From: an uncultured Ruminococcus sp.
GTDB lineage: Bacteria; Bacillota; Clostridia; Oscillospirales; Acutalibacteraceae
Assembly (NCBI GenBank): GCA_902793125.1
Contig: CADBCC010000014.1
Coordinates: forward strand, 1 to 34,841
Length of the DNA stretch: 34,841 bases
Direction: 5' to 3'
The translations under genes and the position numbers were made by a program. The notes below the pieces were generated by a model, which saw only the letters and a list, made by a program, of their open reading frames with translations, ran no database searches and was not told the origin of the DNA. Shown piece by piece: positions 22,275 through 30,218 of this stretch. Positions within the stretch are counted from its first letter, which is position 1. Each line of letters starts with the position of its first letter.

Positions 22275-23297
22275 ATGGCTAAAAACCCACGACAAAAACA
22301 AAAATTATTATATATTCAAAAGATACTGCTCGAAAAAACCGACGAGGAACACGGTATTACAATAAACGAGCTTATAAGCGCGCTTGAGTCGTACGGTATT
22401 AACGCCGAGCGTAAAAGTTTATATGACGACCTGCGTATTCTTGAGACCTACGGGCTCGATATTTGCAGCGAAAAGTCAAAAACCGTAAAGTATTATATCG
22501 GTTCGCGAGATTTTCAGATTTCCGAATTAAAGCTTTTGGTCGACGCGATACAAAGCTCAAAGTTTATTACCGAGAAAAAGAGTTTGGAACTTATTAAAAA
22601 AGTTGAGTCGCTCGCGAGTGAAAACGAAGCGAAACAGCTCCAGAATCAGGTAGTAATTTCGAACCGTGTAAAAACCTCCAACGAAACAATTTATTACAAC
22701 GTAGACCGTCTGCACGACGCTATAAATAAAGACAGGGCGGTTGAGTTTTACTACAACCAATGGAAGCTGAATTTGGGAAGTACGGAAAAAATAAAGCATG
22801 AAAGAAGACGCTCGGGAGAACGCTATAACGTCAGCCCGTGGGCGCTTTGCTGGGATGATGAAAACTATTATCTTATAGCTTTTGATGAGAAAAACGAGCA
22901 GATTCGTCATTACCGTGTAGATAAAATGGAAAAAATCGAACTCACCGAACGCAGACGCGCAGGAACCGATGAGTTTAAAAAAATTGACCTCGCGCAGTAT
23001 GCCCAGTCCACATTCGGAATGTTTGCGGGAGAAAATGTGCAGGTTACTTTGTCGGTTGATAATTCCCTTATCGGAGTAATAGCCGACCGTTTCGGTAAAA
23101 ATGTTTTTGTTACAAGCGACGAAGAAAACGAAAACCGTTTTCTCGTTCGCGTAAAGGTAAATATAAGCGCGCAGTTTTTCGGATGGCTGTTCGCTCTCGG
23201 CGAAAAGGCAAAGATTGTTGCGCCCGAGAATATTGTAAAAGATTTTAAAAAACATTCGAGGAAGGTTAGTAATATGTATAAGGAGGCGAGGTTATGA
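22275..23297 (+). CDS. WYL-domain transcriptional regulator
   Basis: 340 residues. An N-terminal winged helix-turn-helix of DeoR-like type (about 10-70; ISALESYGINAERKSLYDDLRILETYG) precedes a WYL domain (about 145-230). The latter shows the Tyr-rich YNVSPWALCWDDENYYLIAFD strand and the Arg in IRHYRVDKMEKIEL. A WCX-type C-terminal module (about 250-335) completes it. WYL proteins sense nucleic-acid or nucleotide ligands and often regulate DNA-damage or phage-defence genes; the ligand and targets here are unknown. AAAGAAAGG lies about 13 nt before the ATG, a long spacing. The stop overlaps the next ATG by 4 nt (ATGA), so the downstream protein is translationally coupled. Confidence 0.9.
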   Translation: MAKNPRQKQKLLYIQKILLEKTDEEHGITINELISALESYGINAERKSLYDDLRILETYGLDICSEKSKTVKYYIGSRDFQISELKLLVDAIQSSKFITEKKSLELIKKVESLASENEAKQLQNQVVISNRVKTSNETIYYNVDRLHDAINKDRAVEFYYNQWKLNLGSTEKIKHERRRSGERYNVSPWALCWDDENYYLIAFDEKNEQIRHYRVDKMEKIELTERRRAGTDEFKKIDLAQYAQSTFGMFAGENVQVTLSVDNSLIGVIADRFGKNVFVTSDEENENRFLVRVKVNISAQFFGWLFALGEKAKIVAPENIVKDFKKHSRKVSNMYKEARL

Positions 23298-24289
23298 TTT
23301 GTCCGCGATGCGCGAAAGAAATTCCGGATACAGAGACTTTATGTCCGTTTTGTATGCAGGAAATTGACCGGAATTTTGAGTTTAATAATTTTAGAGAAGA
23401 CGGATTTGTTCAGATACGCGCTAAAGACAGCGCGAACGTTTCGGAAAATCAGAACTATAAACCGAAATATTTTGATATCTCCGAGTACAATATTTTTGTT
23501 ATAGCGGTAATTTTTGTGCTTGCGGTATCGGTGTTTACGGTATTTTCACTTCGTTTTGTACAGAAACGAAACGCGGTTGAACAGAAAATTCCGAAGTATA
23601 TCTCAACCCAGGCTCCGACCGAAGCTCCTACAGAAAAGCCTACCGAAATTCCTAATTCCATTAAAAAGCAGGAGATAAAGAACCTCTACGGAAGCTGGAA
23701 ACTGTCGACAGACGAAGAGGAAAAATATAACGCGGTTCCGTATTATACTTTTGTTGAAGGAGGATATCTCCAGGAGAACTACGGTACAATTATTGTAAAA
23801 GGATCGTTTAAGGATATTTCCGATAAAGATGAGGCGGGAGTTTACCTCTCTATCGACTCGGGAATCAAAGGCGCCTATGACTTTGAAGTTAAAGGCAATA
23901 ATAAAGACGGATATTATCTTACTCTTGTAAACAGAACGAGCGGAAACACCTATGTCTTTAAAAAGACAGACGCCCAGATGAAAAAGCTCGGAACAATTTC
24001 GGGATATCGCACTGACAGAAAACTCTTAGGTTCCTGGCTTACAAAGGATAAGAAGAAAGGTTATAAATTCAGCAAAAACGGAAGGATGGAGCGCAAGAGC
24101 GTAAACACCTATACCTACGGAGTTTATACTGTCGATACCAAGGGCGAGGTTATTATCAAATATATGAAAGAGGAGATAAGTACCGTTAACCTTAACTACA
24201 AGGTTTCTCCCGACGGAAAGAAGCTCACTATCAACAACGTAACTTATTATAAAACTTCCAAGAAAGCTGCGAAAAAGAAAAGCAGATAA
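23294..24289 (+). CDS. Zinc-ribbon, single-pass membrane protein with extracytoplasmic lipocalin-like repeats
   Basis: 331 residues. The N-terminal zinc ribbon has CPRC (3-6) and CPFC (17-20). One transmembrane segment lies at about 68-90 (FVIAVIFVLAVSVFTVF). A Thr/Pro/Glu linker (TEAPTEKPTE) follows, then two beta-rich repeats that begin NLYGSWKL and LLGSWLTKD. These repeats, with Gly-Ser-Trp then alternating strands and a final LTINNVTYYK, resemble small lipocalin-like DUF5640-type domains. The probable topology puts the zinc ribbon inside and the beta domains outside, so it could relay an envelope signal to the coupled WYL regulator; this is inference. The start overlaps the stop of the regulator gene (ATGA). 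Confidence 0.75.
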   Translation: MICPRCAKEIPDTETLCPFCMQEIDRNFEFNNFREDGFVQIRAKDSANVSENQNYKPKYFDISEYNIFVIAVIFVLAVSVFTVFSLRFVQKRNAVEQKIPKYISTQAPTEAPTEKPTEIPNSIKKQEIKNLYGSWKLSTDEEEKYNAVPYYTFVEGGYLQENYGTIIVKGSFKDISDKDEAGVYLSIDSGIKGAYDFEVKGNNKDGYYLTLVNRTSGNTYVFKKTDAQMKKLGTISGYRTDRKLLGSWLTKDKKKGYKFSKNGRMERKSVNTYTYGVYTVDTKGEVIIKYMKEEISTVNLNYKVSPDGKKLTINNVTYYKTSKKAAKKKSR

Positions 24290-24359
24290 CCACAGTACGG
24301 TTTATAGTACAGCTAATCCTTTATAATGTAATTAAAGACATTAAAAAGGAGGAGCGGAA

Positions 24360-24473
24360 ATGTTAAATTTATGTGTTTTCGTATTTGTTGTTTACGCCGT
24401 TGCGGCGATTATCAAAATGCTGTTTTCAAAGAGGACCGAGCGTTTCAAAAAAGAACGGGAAAATATATTTTAA
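24360..24473 (+). CDS. Small single-pass membrane protein (37 residues)
   Basis: The ATG at 24360 has a near-perfect AAGGAGGAG 6 nt upstream. The 38 codons run uninterrupted to TAA 24471-24473. The product is a hydrophobic helix (about residues 4-22, CVFVFVVYAVAAIIKMLF) followed by a basic/acidic amphipathic tail (KRTERFKKER). A terminator sits 18 bp after the stop, which supports a real gene ending there. A TATAAT (24322-24327) upstream has no good -35. No known small-protein family was recognised; a small membrane regulator is possible. Confidence 0.6.
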   Translation: MLNLCVFVFVVYAVAAIIKMLFSKRTERFKKERENIF

Positions 24474-24490
24474 ATCTTTACTATTAAAAA

Positions 24491-24527
24491 CACAGGCGCG
24501 GCTTTACGCTGACGTCTGTGCTTTTTA
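24491..24527 (+). terminator. Intrinsic terminator after the small membrane protein gene
   Basis: CACAG (24491-24495) pairs with CTGTG (24516-24520), with imperfect inner pairing, followed by CTTTTTAATT. Confidence 0.7.
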
Positions 24528-24649
24528 ATTTAAGGTAAATAAAATTCTCTGTGCAAAGTGCATAAATACCGACGTTGATATTTGTACAGTATTTTTGAAT
24601 TAATTATGTTAAAATAATATTAATCTATAGCTTTCAGGAGGAAATAGTT

Positions 24650-26422
24650 ATGCTTAAAAAATCAGTCAGTATCGCTTTAGCGCTTTTGATGCTAATCAGT
24701 GTTTTTACTATTGTACCGCTGAGCGCCGGCGCTGAAACAAGCGGTGATTGGGAATATGAGATTCTTGAAGACGGAACAGCAAGAATTGCTAAATACAACG
24801 GTTCTTCTTCTCAGCCCGTAATTCCGTCGGAGATTGACGGTAAAACTGTTTCTTCCGTAGGTTATCAATCCTTTTATAACAACACAAAGATTAAAAGCGT
24901 TGTATTTCCCGACACGGTTAAATCTATTCGAGGTTGTGTTTTTGAGGGATGCGTAAATCTGAATAATGTTACTCTGCCTGAAAGTATAGAAGAGATAGGG
25001 ATGGAAGCATTTTTAAATTGTGAAAGTCTTTCGTATGTAACGCTTCCCGATAAAGGAATATTTATCGGCGAAAATGCTTTTGACAATACCGCTTATTATA
25101 ACAATGAAAGCAATTGGAAAGATGATGTGCTGTATTTAGGCAATAGCATTATAAAAGCTAAAGATACAGTATCAGGTCATTTTGAAATTGAGCAGGGAAT
25201 AAAGAATATAGCCGCCGAAGCTTTTTCTTACTGCAAAAAAATAACGAGTATTACTATAACCGACAGTCTTGTAGTTATAGGACAAAGCGCGTTTGAATAC
25301 TGCTGTTTTTCGGATTTAGTAATTCCCGATAGTGTTGTTTCAATAGCGCAAGACGCGTTTATCGGTTGTAAGAATCTGCTAAGTGTTAAAATCGGAAAAG
25401 GATTAAAAGAGCTCGGATTTCAAGCATTCGCGAGTTGTTCTTCTCTTGAAAGCGTAGAGATTGAAAGTGTAAGCGATTTTGATACATCCGTTTTCAGTGA
25501 ATGTGAGAGCTTAAAGGATGTTGTTCTTGGTGACAGCGTTACTGAGATAGGAAGCAGAGCTTTTGAAAAATGCGCGAGTCTTACGAGTATAATAATCCCT
25601 GATAGTGTTACCGAAATTGAAAATTTTGCTTTTGACGGTTGCGCAAGCCTTAGTGAGGTGTCAGTAGGCAAAAAGGTAACTACAATAGGCAATTACGCGT
25701 TTATTGCTTGTGATAGCCTAAAAAGCGTAACAATTCCCGAAAATGTTACATTTATCGGTGAATACGCTTTTGGGTATCATAGCCGCAACGAAAAAAATTA
25801 CGGTTTTAAGATTTACGGGGAATTGAACAGCGTTGCTGAATTATACGCGCAGGCTAACGATTTCGATTTTATTCATATTACATCAGATGAAACCGAGCCA
25901 ATGTCAACCGAGAGCTTAACCGAACCTGTCTCTACCGAGCCAACCATGACTCAGCCCGCTGAAACTATACCGATAGAAACCGAGGAGATTGATATTCCCG
26001 ACGTTACCAATCCTCCCTCAACCGATCCGCCTGTAACTTCTCCCGCGGTTACCAACCCGACTCAGCCGAGCAATCCGAAGCCTGCAGCTCCTAAAGCGGC
26101 AGCAAAAAAAGTTAATCCCCTTAAGGTAACGGTTAAAACTAAAACAGTTAAAGATAAAAAGCTGAAGAAGAAAGCTCAGAAAGTTAAAGCGATAACAGTT
26201 AAAAATAATCAGGGTAAAGTTACTTATAAGTTAGTAAAAAGCGGAATAACAAAGAAAATCCGCAAGCTCGTTAAGATTAACTCAAAAGGAGTTATCACGA
26301 TTAAAAAGTGGAAGAAAGCGAAGAAGGGTAATTACAAGATTAAAGTAAAAGTTACCGCTAAGGGCAACAATACTTATAACGCAAAAACAATTACAAAAGT
26401 TGTTAAAGTAAAAATAAAGTAA
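24650..26422 (+). CDS. BspA-like leucine-rich-repeat surface protein with Lys-rich C-terminal domain
   Basis: 590 residues. The signal peptide is residues 1-28. Residues about 55-410 are LRR_5 (BspA/TpLRR-type) repeats of about 23 residues, each with an IPDSVxxIxxxAFxxCxxLxxVxI pattern, for example at positions 210-390. A Pro/Thr/Glu linker (about 415-488) gives a flexible stalk. The last 102 residues (489-590) are Lys/Val/Ile-rich and 85% identical to the end of the minus-strand repeat protein ending at 30219. LRR_5 proteins mediate surface adhesion or ligand binding in gut bacteria; the ligand is unknown. No LPXTG motif is present, so the basic domain is the likely wall-binding element (inference). 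AGGAGG precedes the ATG. Confidence 0.85.
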   Translation: MLKKSVSIALALLMLISVFTIVPLSAGAETSGDWEYEILEDGTARIAKYNGSSSQPVIPSEIDGKTVSSVGYQSFYNNTKIKSVVFPDTVKSIRGCVFEGCVNLNNVTLPESIEEIGMEAFLNCESLSYVTLPDKGIFIGENAFDNTAYYNNESNWKDDVLYLGNSIIKAKDTVSGHFEIEQGIKNIAAEAFSYCKKITSITITDSLVVIGQSAFEYCCFSDLVIPDSVVSIAQDAFIGCKNLLSVKIGKGLKELGFQAFASCSSLESVEIESVSDFDTSVFSECESLKDVVLGDSVTEIGSRAFEKCASLTSIIIPDSVTEIENFAFDGCASLSEVSVGKKVTTIGNYAFIACDSLKSVTIPENVTFIGEYAFGYHSRNEKNYGFKIYGELNSVAELYAQANDFDFIHITSDETEPMSTESLTEPVSTEPTMTQPAETIPIETEEIDIPDVTNPPSTDPPVTSPAVTNPTQPSNPKPAAPKAAAKKVNPLKVTVKTKTVKDKKLKKKAQKVKAITVKNNQGKVTYKLVKSGITKKIRKLVKINSKGVITIKKWKKAKKGNYKIKVKVTAKGNNTYNAKTITKVVKVKIK

Positions 26423-26427
26423 TATGT

Positions 26428-26456
26428 ATCTCCCGGGTTTTTGGCCCGGGAGATTT
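26428..26456 (+). terminator. Hairpin terminator of the LRR surface protein gene
   Basis: A perfect 10-bp GC-rich stem ATCTCCCGGG / CCCGGGAGAT (26428-26437 with 26445-26454) with a 7-nt loop. The following TTACTC is T-poor, so termination may be incomplete. Confidence 0.7.
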
Positions 26457-26477
26457 ACTCGTTTATCAAAATTCCAA

Positions 26478-26539
26478 AAACAAACGTTCATAAAATTGTT
26501 GACTTTTTAGAACATATGTATTATAATAAACGTACGTTC
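26478..26539. promoter_or_regulatory. Three LexA-like boxes around the polymerase promoter
   Basis: The Gram-positive LexA consensus core is GAAC-N4-GTTC. On the minus strand GAACGTTTGTTT (26489-26478) and GAACGTACGTTT (26539-26528) each match with one change. On the plus strand GAACATATGTAT (26510-26521) matches with two and fills the promoter spacer. The last site begins one base after the -10 box. Together they imply SOS repression by LexA. Confidence 0.65.
26499..26527 (+). promoter_or_regulatory. Promoter of the Y-family polymerase cassette
   Basis: TTGACT (26499-26504), 17 bp, TATAAT (26522-26527). It is overlapped by LexA-like sites. Confidence 0.8.
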
Positions 26540-26552
26540 TAAGGAGTTCGCT

Positions 26553-28055
26553 ATGGAAAAATCAAGAAAATATATTTCAATAGATTTAAAGTCATTTTAC
26601 GCGTCGGTTGAGTGCGTCGACAGGGGAATAGATCCGCTCGACGCTTACCTTGTAGTCGCGGATTTATCGAGAACAGAAAAGACAATCTGCCTCGCGGTTT
26701 CTCCCGCGCTTAAAAAGTACGGCGTTCCGGGACGCGCGAGACTTTTTGAGGTTGTTCAGAAAGTAAAACAGATAAACGCCGAACGGCTTTCGAAATCCGT
26801 AAAAAAAGAATTTTCGGAAAAAACGGAGTTTTCATCCGTTTCTGATAAAAACCCCGATATCGCGGTGGATTATATAGTCGCTCCGCCGAGAATGGCGCGG
26901 TATATCGAAGTCAGCGCCGAAATTTTCAAAATTTATTTAAAGTACATTTCCGCCGAAGATATACACGTCTATTCCGTCGACGAAGTTTTTATGGACGTAA
27001 GCAATTATCTTTCGTCTTACGGCTTGACCGCGGAGCAACTTGCTGATAAAATAATTAAAGATGTATTAAGAACAACCGGAATAACCGCGACCGCGGGCGT
27101 AGGTACAAATCTCTACCTGTGCAAAGTGGCTATGGATATTGTGGCGAAACATATTAACTGTAAAAAGGGCGAGTCGCGAGTTGCGTATCTCGACGAATTA
27201 AGCTACCGAAAACTTTTGTGGGAGCATACTCCGATTACCGATTTTTGGCGAATCGGAAGAGGATATTCACGCTCTCTTGAGCGTTACGGAATGCGTACAA
27301 TGGGCGATATCGCAAGATGTTCTCTCGTGAATGAAAACCTGCTTTTCGGACTTTTCGGGGTGAACGCCGAGCTTTTGATTGACCACGCCTGGGGCAGAGA
27401 ATCCTGTACAATCGACGATATAAAAGCTTATAAACCGCGCGCGAAGTCGCTGAGTTCGGGGCAGGTTTTAAAGGAACCCTATACTTTCGAAAAAGCGAAG
27501 CTCATCGTTCGCGAGATGACGGAGCTTTTAACGCTCGATTTGGTGGATAAATCTTTGCTTACCGACCAGATCGTGCTGACCGTAGGTTACGATATAAAAA
27601 ATGTTACGGATAAAACCCGAAATTATAAAGGCGAGGTAAAATCCGATTTTTACGGAAGATTGGTTCCGAAACAGGCTCACGGAAGCGAAAACATCGGGCG
27701 CTTTACTTCCTCGACCAAGCTTATAACCGACGCGGTTATGAAGCTTTTCGAAAGAGTTGTCGACAAAAACCTTTTAGTCAGGCGTATGTATGTAGTAGCT
27801 AACCACACAAAATCCGAAGAAGATTTTAAAAATAAAACTCAATTTGAACAGTTGGATTTGTTTACCGATTATAATGTATGCGACGCCGAAATGAAAAGAG
27901 AAGAAGATTTTTTACAGCGCGAAAGAAATCTCCAGAAAGCTACGATAAGTCTGCATAAACGATATGGAAAAAACTCGGTTTTAAAGGGTATGAATTTTAA
28001 AGAGGGCGCGACCTCAATCGAAAGAAACGGCCAGATAGGCGGCCACAAGGCGTAG
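26553..28055 (+). CDS. Y-family translesion DNA polymerase (UmuC/DinB-like)
   Basis: 500 residues. Catalytic motifs are ISIDLKSFYASVEC (Asp11 region) and VYSVDEVFMDV, which supply the metal-binding Asp and Asp/Glu. TATAGVGTNLYLCKVAMDI and a helix-hairpin-helix-like FWRIGRGYSRSLERYG also support the family. At 500 residues it is longer than typical Pol IV and matches the UmuC-like group of Firmicutes, which often lies beside yolD genes. It should copy past DNA lesions with low fidelity during the SOS response. The ATG at 26553 has AAGGAG about 8 nt upstream. The stop is 3 nt before the YolD-like start. No umuD homologue is adjacent. Confidence 0.92.
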   Translation: MEKSRKYISIDLKSFYASVECVDRGIDPLDAYLVVADLSRTEKTICLAVSPALKKYGVPGRARLFEVVQKVKQINAERLSKSVKKEFSEKTEFSSVSDKNPDIAVDYIVAPPRMARYIEVSAEIFKIYLKYISAEDIHVYSVDEVFMDVSNYLSSYGLTAEQLADKIIKDVLRTTGITATAGVGTNLYLCKVAMDIVAKHINCKKGESRVAYLDELSYRKLLWEHTPITDFWRIGRGYSRSLERYGMRTMGDIARCSLVNENLLFGLFGVNAELLIDHAWGRESCTIDDIKAYKPRAKSLSSGQVLKEPYTFEKAKLIVREMTELLTLDLVDKSLLTDQIVLTVGYDIKNVTDKTRNYKGEVKSDFYGRLVPKQAHGSENIGRFTSSTKLITDAVMKLFERVVDKNLLVRRMYVVANHTKSEEDFKNKTQFEQLDLFTDYNVCDAEMKREEDFLQRERNLQKATISLHKRYGKNSVLKGMNFKEGATSIERNGQIGGHKA

Positions 28056-28058
28056 GCT

Positions 28059-28472
28059 ATGAACAGTAATTTTAAGTATAAAGATATACTGCACCTCGAA
28101 TACCGAATGTCGAAAAAGCGCGCGCCTATGACGGATTGCGACCGCGCGGCGCAGTTTATGCCTTTCGCGGCGCTTACGGGTTTCGGCGCGGTTATAAACG
28201 AAACTTCGCGCACTGTCTCAAAAAAACATATCCTTAACGATGAAGAGCTCAGAATATTAAACGAAAAACTAAATCGTATAATTTGTAATATTTCCCTTAA
28301 ACCCGAAGTCGAAGTGACCTATTTTATACCCGATTCAAAAAAACCGGGCGGACGTTACGAAACGTTCAAAGGCAGGGTCCGCCGAATAGATACATTTGAG
28401 AAAGAAATTATTTTTACGGATAAATCCAAAATCAAAATCGAAAATATTATGTTTATAAGCGGAGAAGTGTAA
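28059..28472 (+). CDS. YolD-like protein
   Basis: 137 residues. The segment MSKKRAPMTDCDRAAQFMPF followed by ALTGFGAVI matches the start of YolD-like proteins, whose genes are very commonly paired with umuC-type polymerase genes in Firmicutes and are thought to act as UmuD-like accessory partners. The C-terminal half is a small beta barrel (VTYFIPDSKKPGGRYETFKG, then IDTFEKEIIFTDKSKIKIENI). The ATG is 3 nt after the polymerase stop with only a weak ribosome-binding site, which implies translational coupling. The stop overlaps the next ATG by 1 nt (TAATG). The function of the family is not established. Confidence 0.88.
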   Translation: MNSNFKYKDILHLEYRMSKKRAPMTDCDRAAQFMPFAALTGFGAVINETSRTVSKKHILNDEELRILNEKLNRIICNISLKPEVEVTYFIPDSKKPGGRYETFKGRVRRIDTFEKEIIFTDKSKIKIENIMFISGEV

Positions 28473-29395
28473 TGAAAAAATTTTCAGCGATAATTTCGCT
28501 TTGCCTGTGCGCGCTTTTGTGCGCCTGCTCGTCGGGCGTAAACAGCGGAAAAAAGGCAATTGATCTTAGCGAAATTCCCGAGTATAAAAACTCGCCTTAT
28601 ATTGAGATTAATAACAACAATCCCGATTTTACCGAAAAAGAAAAAGAGAATAAAAAGTCGTTCGAAAAATATTCCCGCCTCGATAAGTTAGGACGATGCG
28701 GTACGGCGTACGCGAATATATCTACGGATTTAATGCCCGATAAAAAGCGCGGTTCAATAAGTTCCGTCCACCCGACAGGCTGGATGCAGAACGAATATGC
28801 CTTTATACAGGACGGACATATTTATAACCGCTGTCACCTTATCGGATATCAGCTTACGGGCGAAAACGCAAACGAGCGCAACCTTATAACGGGAACACGG
28901 TATATGAATGTCGAAGGTATGCTGCCGTTCGAGAACAAAGTCGCCGAGTACGTAACTTCTACCGAAAATCACGTGCTTTACAGGGTAACTCCCGTTTTTG
29001 ACGGGGATAACCTCTTGGCAGACGGAGTCGAGATGGAAGCCTGGTCGGTTGAAGACGGCGGAAAAGGCGTCTGCTTTAACGTTTACTGCTACAACGTACA
29101 ACCCGGTGTAATGATAACCTACGCCAACGGAAACAATAAAGCCGACGGTACCGTAAAGGGAAGATTAACGGTAAAATCCTCCCAAAAAGGCAACAAAAAC
29201 AATACTTATAAATACAAAAAAACAAAAAGCAATTCCGCCGAAAAATTTGTATTAAACACAAAAAGCAAAAAGTTCCATCTTCCGAGCTGCAGCGCGGTGA
29301 AAAAGATGAAAACAAAAAATAAAAAGGTATATAAGGGTAAGCGTTCCGAGCTTATAAACAACGGTTATGAGCCCTGCGGAATGTGCAGCCCGTAA
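28472..29395 (+). CDS. DNA/RNA non-specific endonuclease lipoprotein with C-terminal metal-binding motif
   Basis: 307 residues. The lipobox LCAC gives lipid-anchored Cys19, so the nuclease should act outside the cell membrane. The nuclease domain (about 43-215) is of the NucA/EndA type: NRCHLIGYQL carries the general-base His122 (the DRGH motif reads NRCH), and ERNLITGTRYMN carries the metal-binding Asn. The last 45 residues (KKFHLPSC at about 267-273, ending EPCGMC with Cys302 and Cys305) form a possible zinc site with His269 and Cys273, as in the small Ada-like metal-binding modules of surface nucleases. Related enzymes degrade or take up extracellular DNA. Placement after polymerase and yolD genes behind LexA boxes is unusual. 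Confidence 0.88.
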   Translation: MKKFSAIISLCLCALLCACSSGVNSGKKAIDLSEIPEYKNSPYIEINNNNPDFTEKEKENKKSFEKYSRLDKLGRCGTAYANISTDLMPDKKRGSISSVHPTGWMQNEYAFIQDGHIYNRCHLIGYQLTGENANERNLITGTRYMNVEGMLPFENKVAEYVTSTENHVLYRVTPVFDGDNLLADGVEMEAWSVEDGGKGVCFNVYCYNVQPGVMITYANGNNKADGTVKGRLTVKSSQKGNKNNTYKYKKTKSNSAEKFVLNTKSKKFHLPSCSAVKKMKTKNKKVYKGKRSELINNGYEPCGMCSP

Positions 29396-29405
29396 AGGAA
29401 AGATT

Positions 29406-30167
29406 ATGAGGTACTATAAAAGATTACCGCTCGAAAAAATGAGCAACTGCCGCGATCTGGGCGGCTATCCGACAAAATACGAAAAGATAACCAACTACGG
29501 CGTTTTTCTGCGAAGCGAAGCGCCTGTTGAACTTACGGAATACGATATTCAGTTTCTTAAAGATTACAAGGTGAGAAAATCGCTCGATTTCAGGGGTGAT
29601 TCCGACACCTCGCTTTTTCCGAGCAGTTTAAGAAATATCGAGGGAATAGAGTATATTCACCTGCCGATGTTCGGACGCGCCGACGCTATCGGTTTTGAGG
29701 ATAACGGAAAAGACCCTGCCGAAAATTTCACAGGCTGGGGAAAAAGCTATATCCAATGGATTGAAATTTATAAGGGCTGGGTAAAAGACGTAATGGGCCA
29801 TTTGGCGGGAACGCAGGACGTCTGCCACTTTAACTGTAACGCGGGCAAAGACCGTACGGGAATAACGAGCGCCCTCGCGCTCTCGATTGCGGGCGTAGAG
29901 CTTTCGGATATCGCGTTCGATTATTGTATAAGCCGTACAATGCTAAAGCCCCGATTTCCCGAGCTCGCTAAACAATGGGGAGATTACCTTAAAGATGAAA
30001 AGGGAAGACTTATCGTAAACCACCCCTTCCTCTATACGCCCAAAAGCGCAATAGAACAACTTTTTAAATATATTTATAAAGAATACAAAAACACCGAAAA
30101 CTTTTTATACAGCTGCGGTGTAAGCGAAATGGACGTAATAAAAATCAGGCAGAAGCTTATCGGATAA
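29406..30167 (+). CDS. Tyrosine-protein phosphatase-like protein (DSP/Y_phosphatase3 type)
   Basis: 253 residues. ATG 29406 is 10 nt after the nuclease stop, with AAAGGAAAG upstream; a longer frame starting at 29367 lies inside the nuclease gene. The active-site loop CNAGKDRTG (Cys144, Arg150) fits the Cx5R signature. The N-terminal NCRDLGGYPT, then LRSEAP and DFRGDSDTSLFP are typical of the Y_phosphatase3 group. Such enzymes remove phosphate from protein tyrosines, phosphoinositides or other small phosphates in the cytosol. It closes the four-gene run before a bidirectional terminator, so it may share the damage-inducible transcript. Its link to DNA repair is unclear. Confidence 0.9.
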   Translation: MRYYKRLPLEKMSNCRDLGGYPTKYEKITNYGVFLRSEAPVELTEYDIQFLKDYKVRKSLDFRGDSDTSLFPSSLRNIEGIEYIHLPMFGRADAIGFEDNGKDPAENFTGWGKSYIQWIEIYKGWVKDVMGHLAGTQDVCHFNCNAGKDRTGITSALALSIAGVELSDIAFDYCISRTMLKPRFPELAKQWGDYLKDEKGRLIVNHPFLYTPKSAIEQLFKYIYKEYKNTENFLYSCGVSEMDVIKIRQKLIG

Positions 30168-30186
30168 TATATCTAAACTTAATTTA

Positions 30187-30214
30187 AAAAGCTCAGGCAA
30201 TCGCCTGAGCTTTT
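30187..30214. terminator. Bidirectional terminator between convergent genes
   Basis: A perfect 12-bp stem AAAAGCTCAGGC / GCCTGAGCTTTT (30187-30198 with 30203-30214) with an AATC loop, usable from both strands. Confidence 0.9.
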
Positions 30215-30218
30215 GTGG

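Noticed and set aside
22557-23255. Long minus-strand open frame of 232 codons inside the WYL gene
   Set aside because: It lies wholly within a clear family member, has no ribosome-binding site and has an odd Phe/Tyr/Val-rich composition typical of an antisense shadow.
24322-24327. TATAAT before the 37-residue ORF as a full promoter
   Set aside because: No acceptable -35 hexamer lies 16-18 bp upstream, so it is not listed as a separate promoter.
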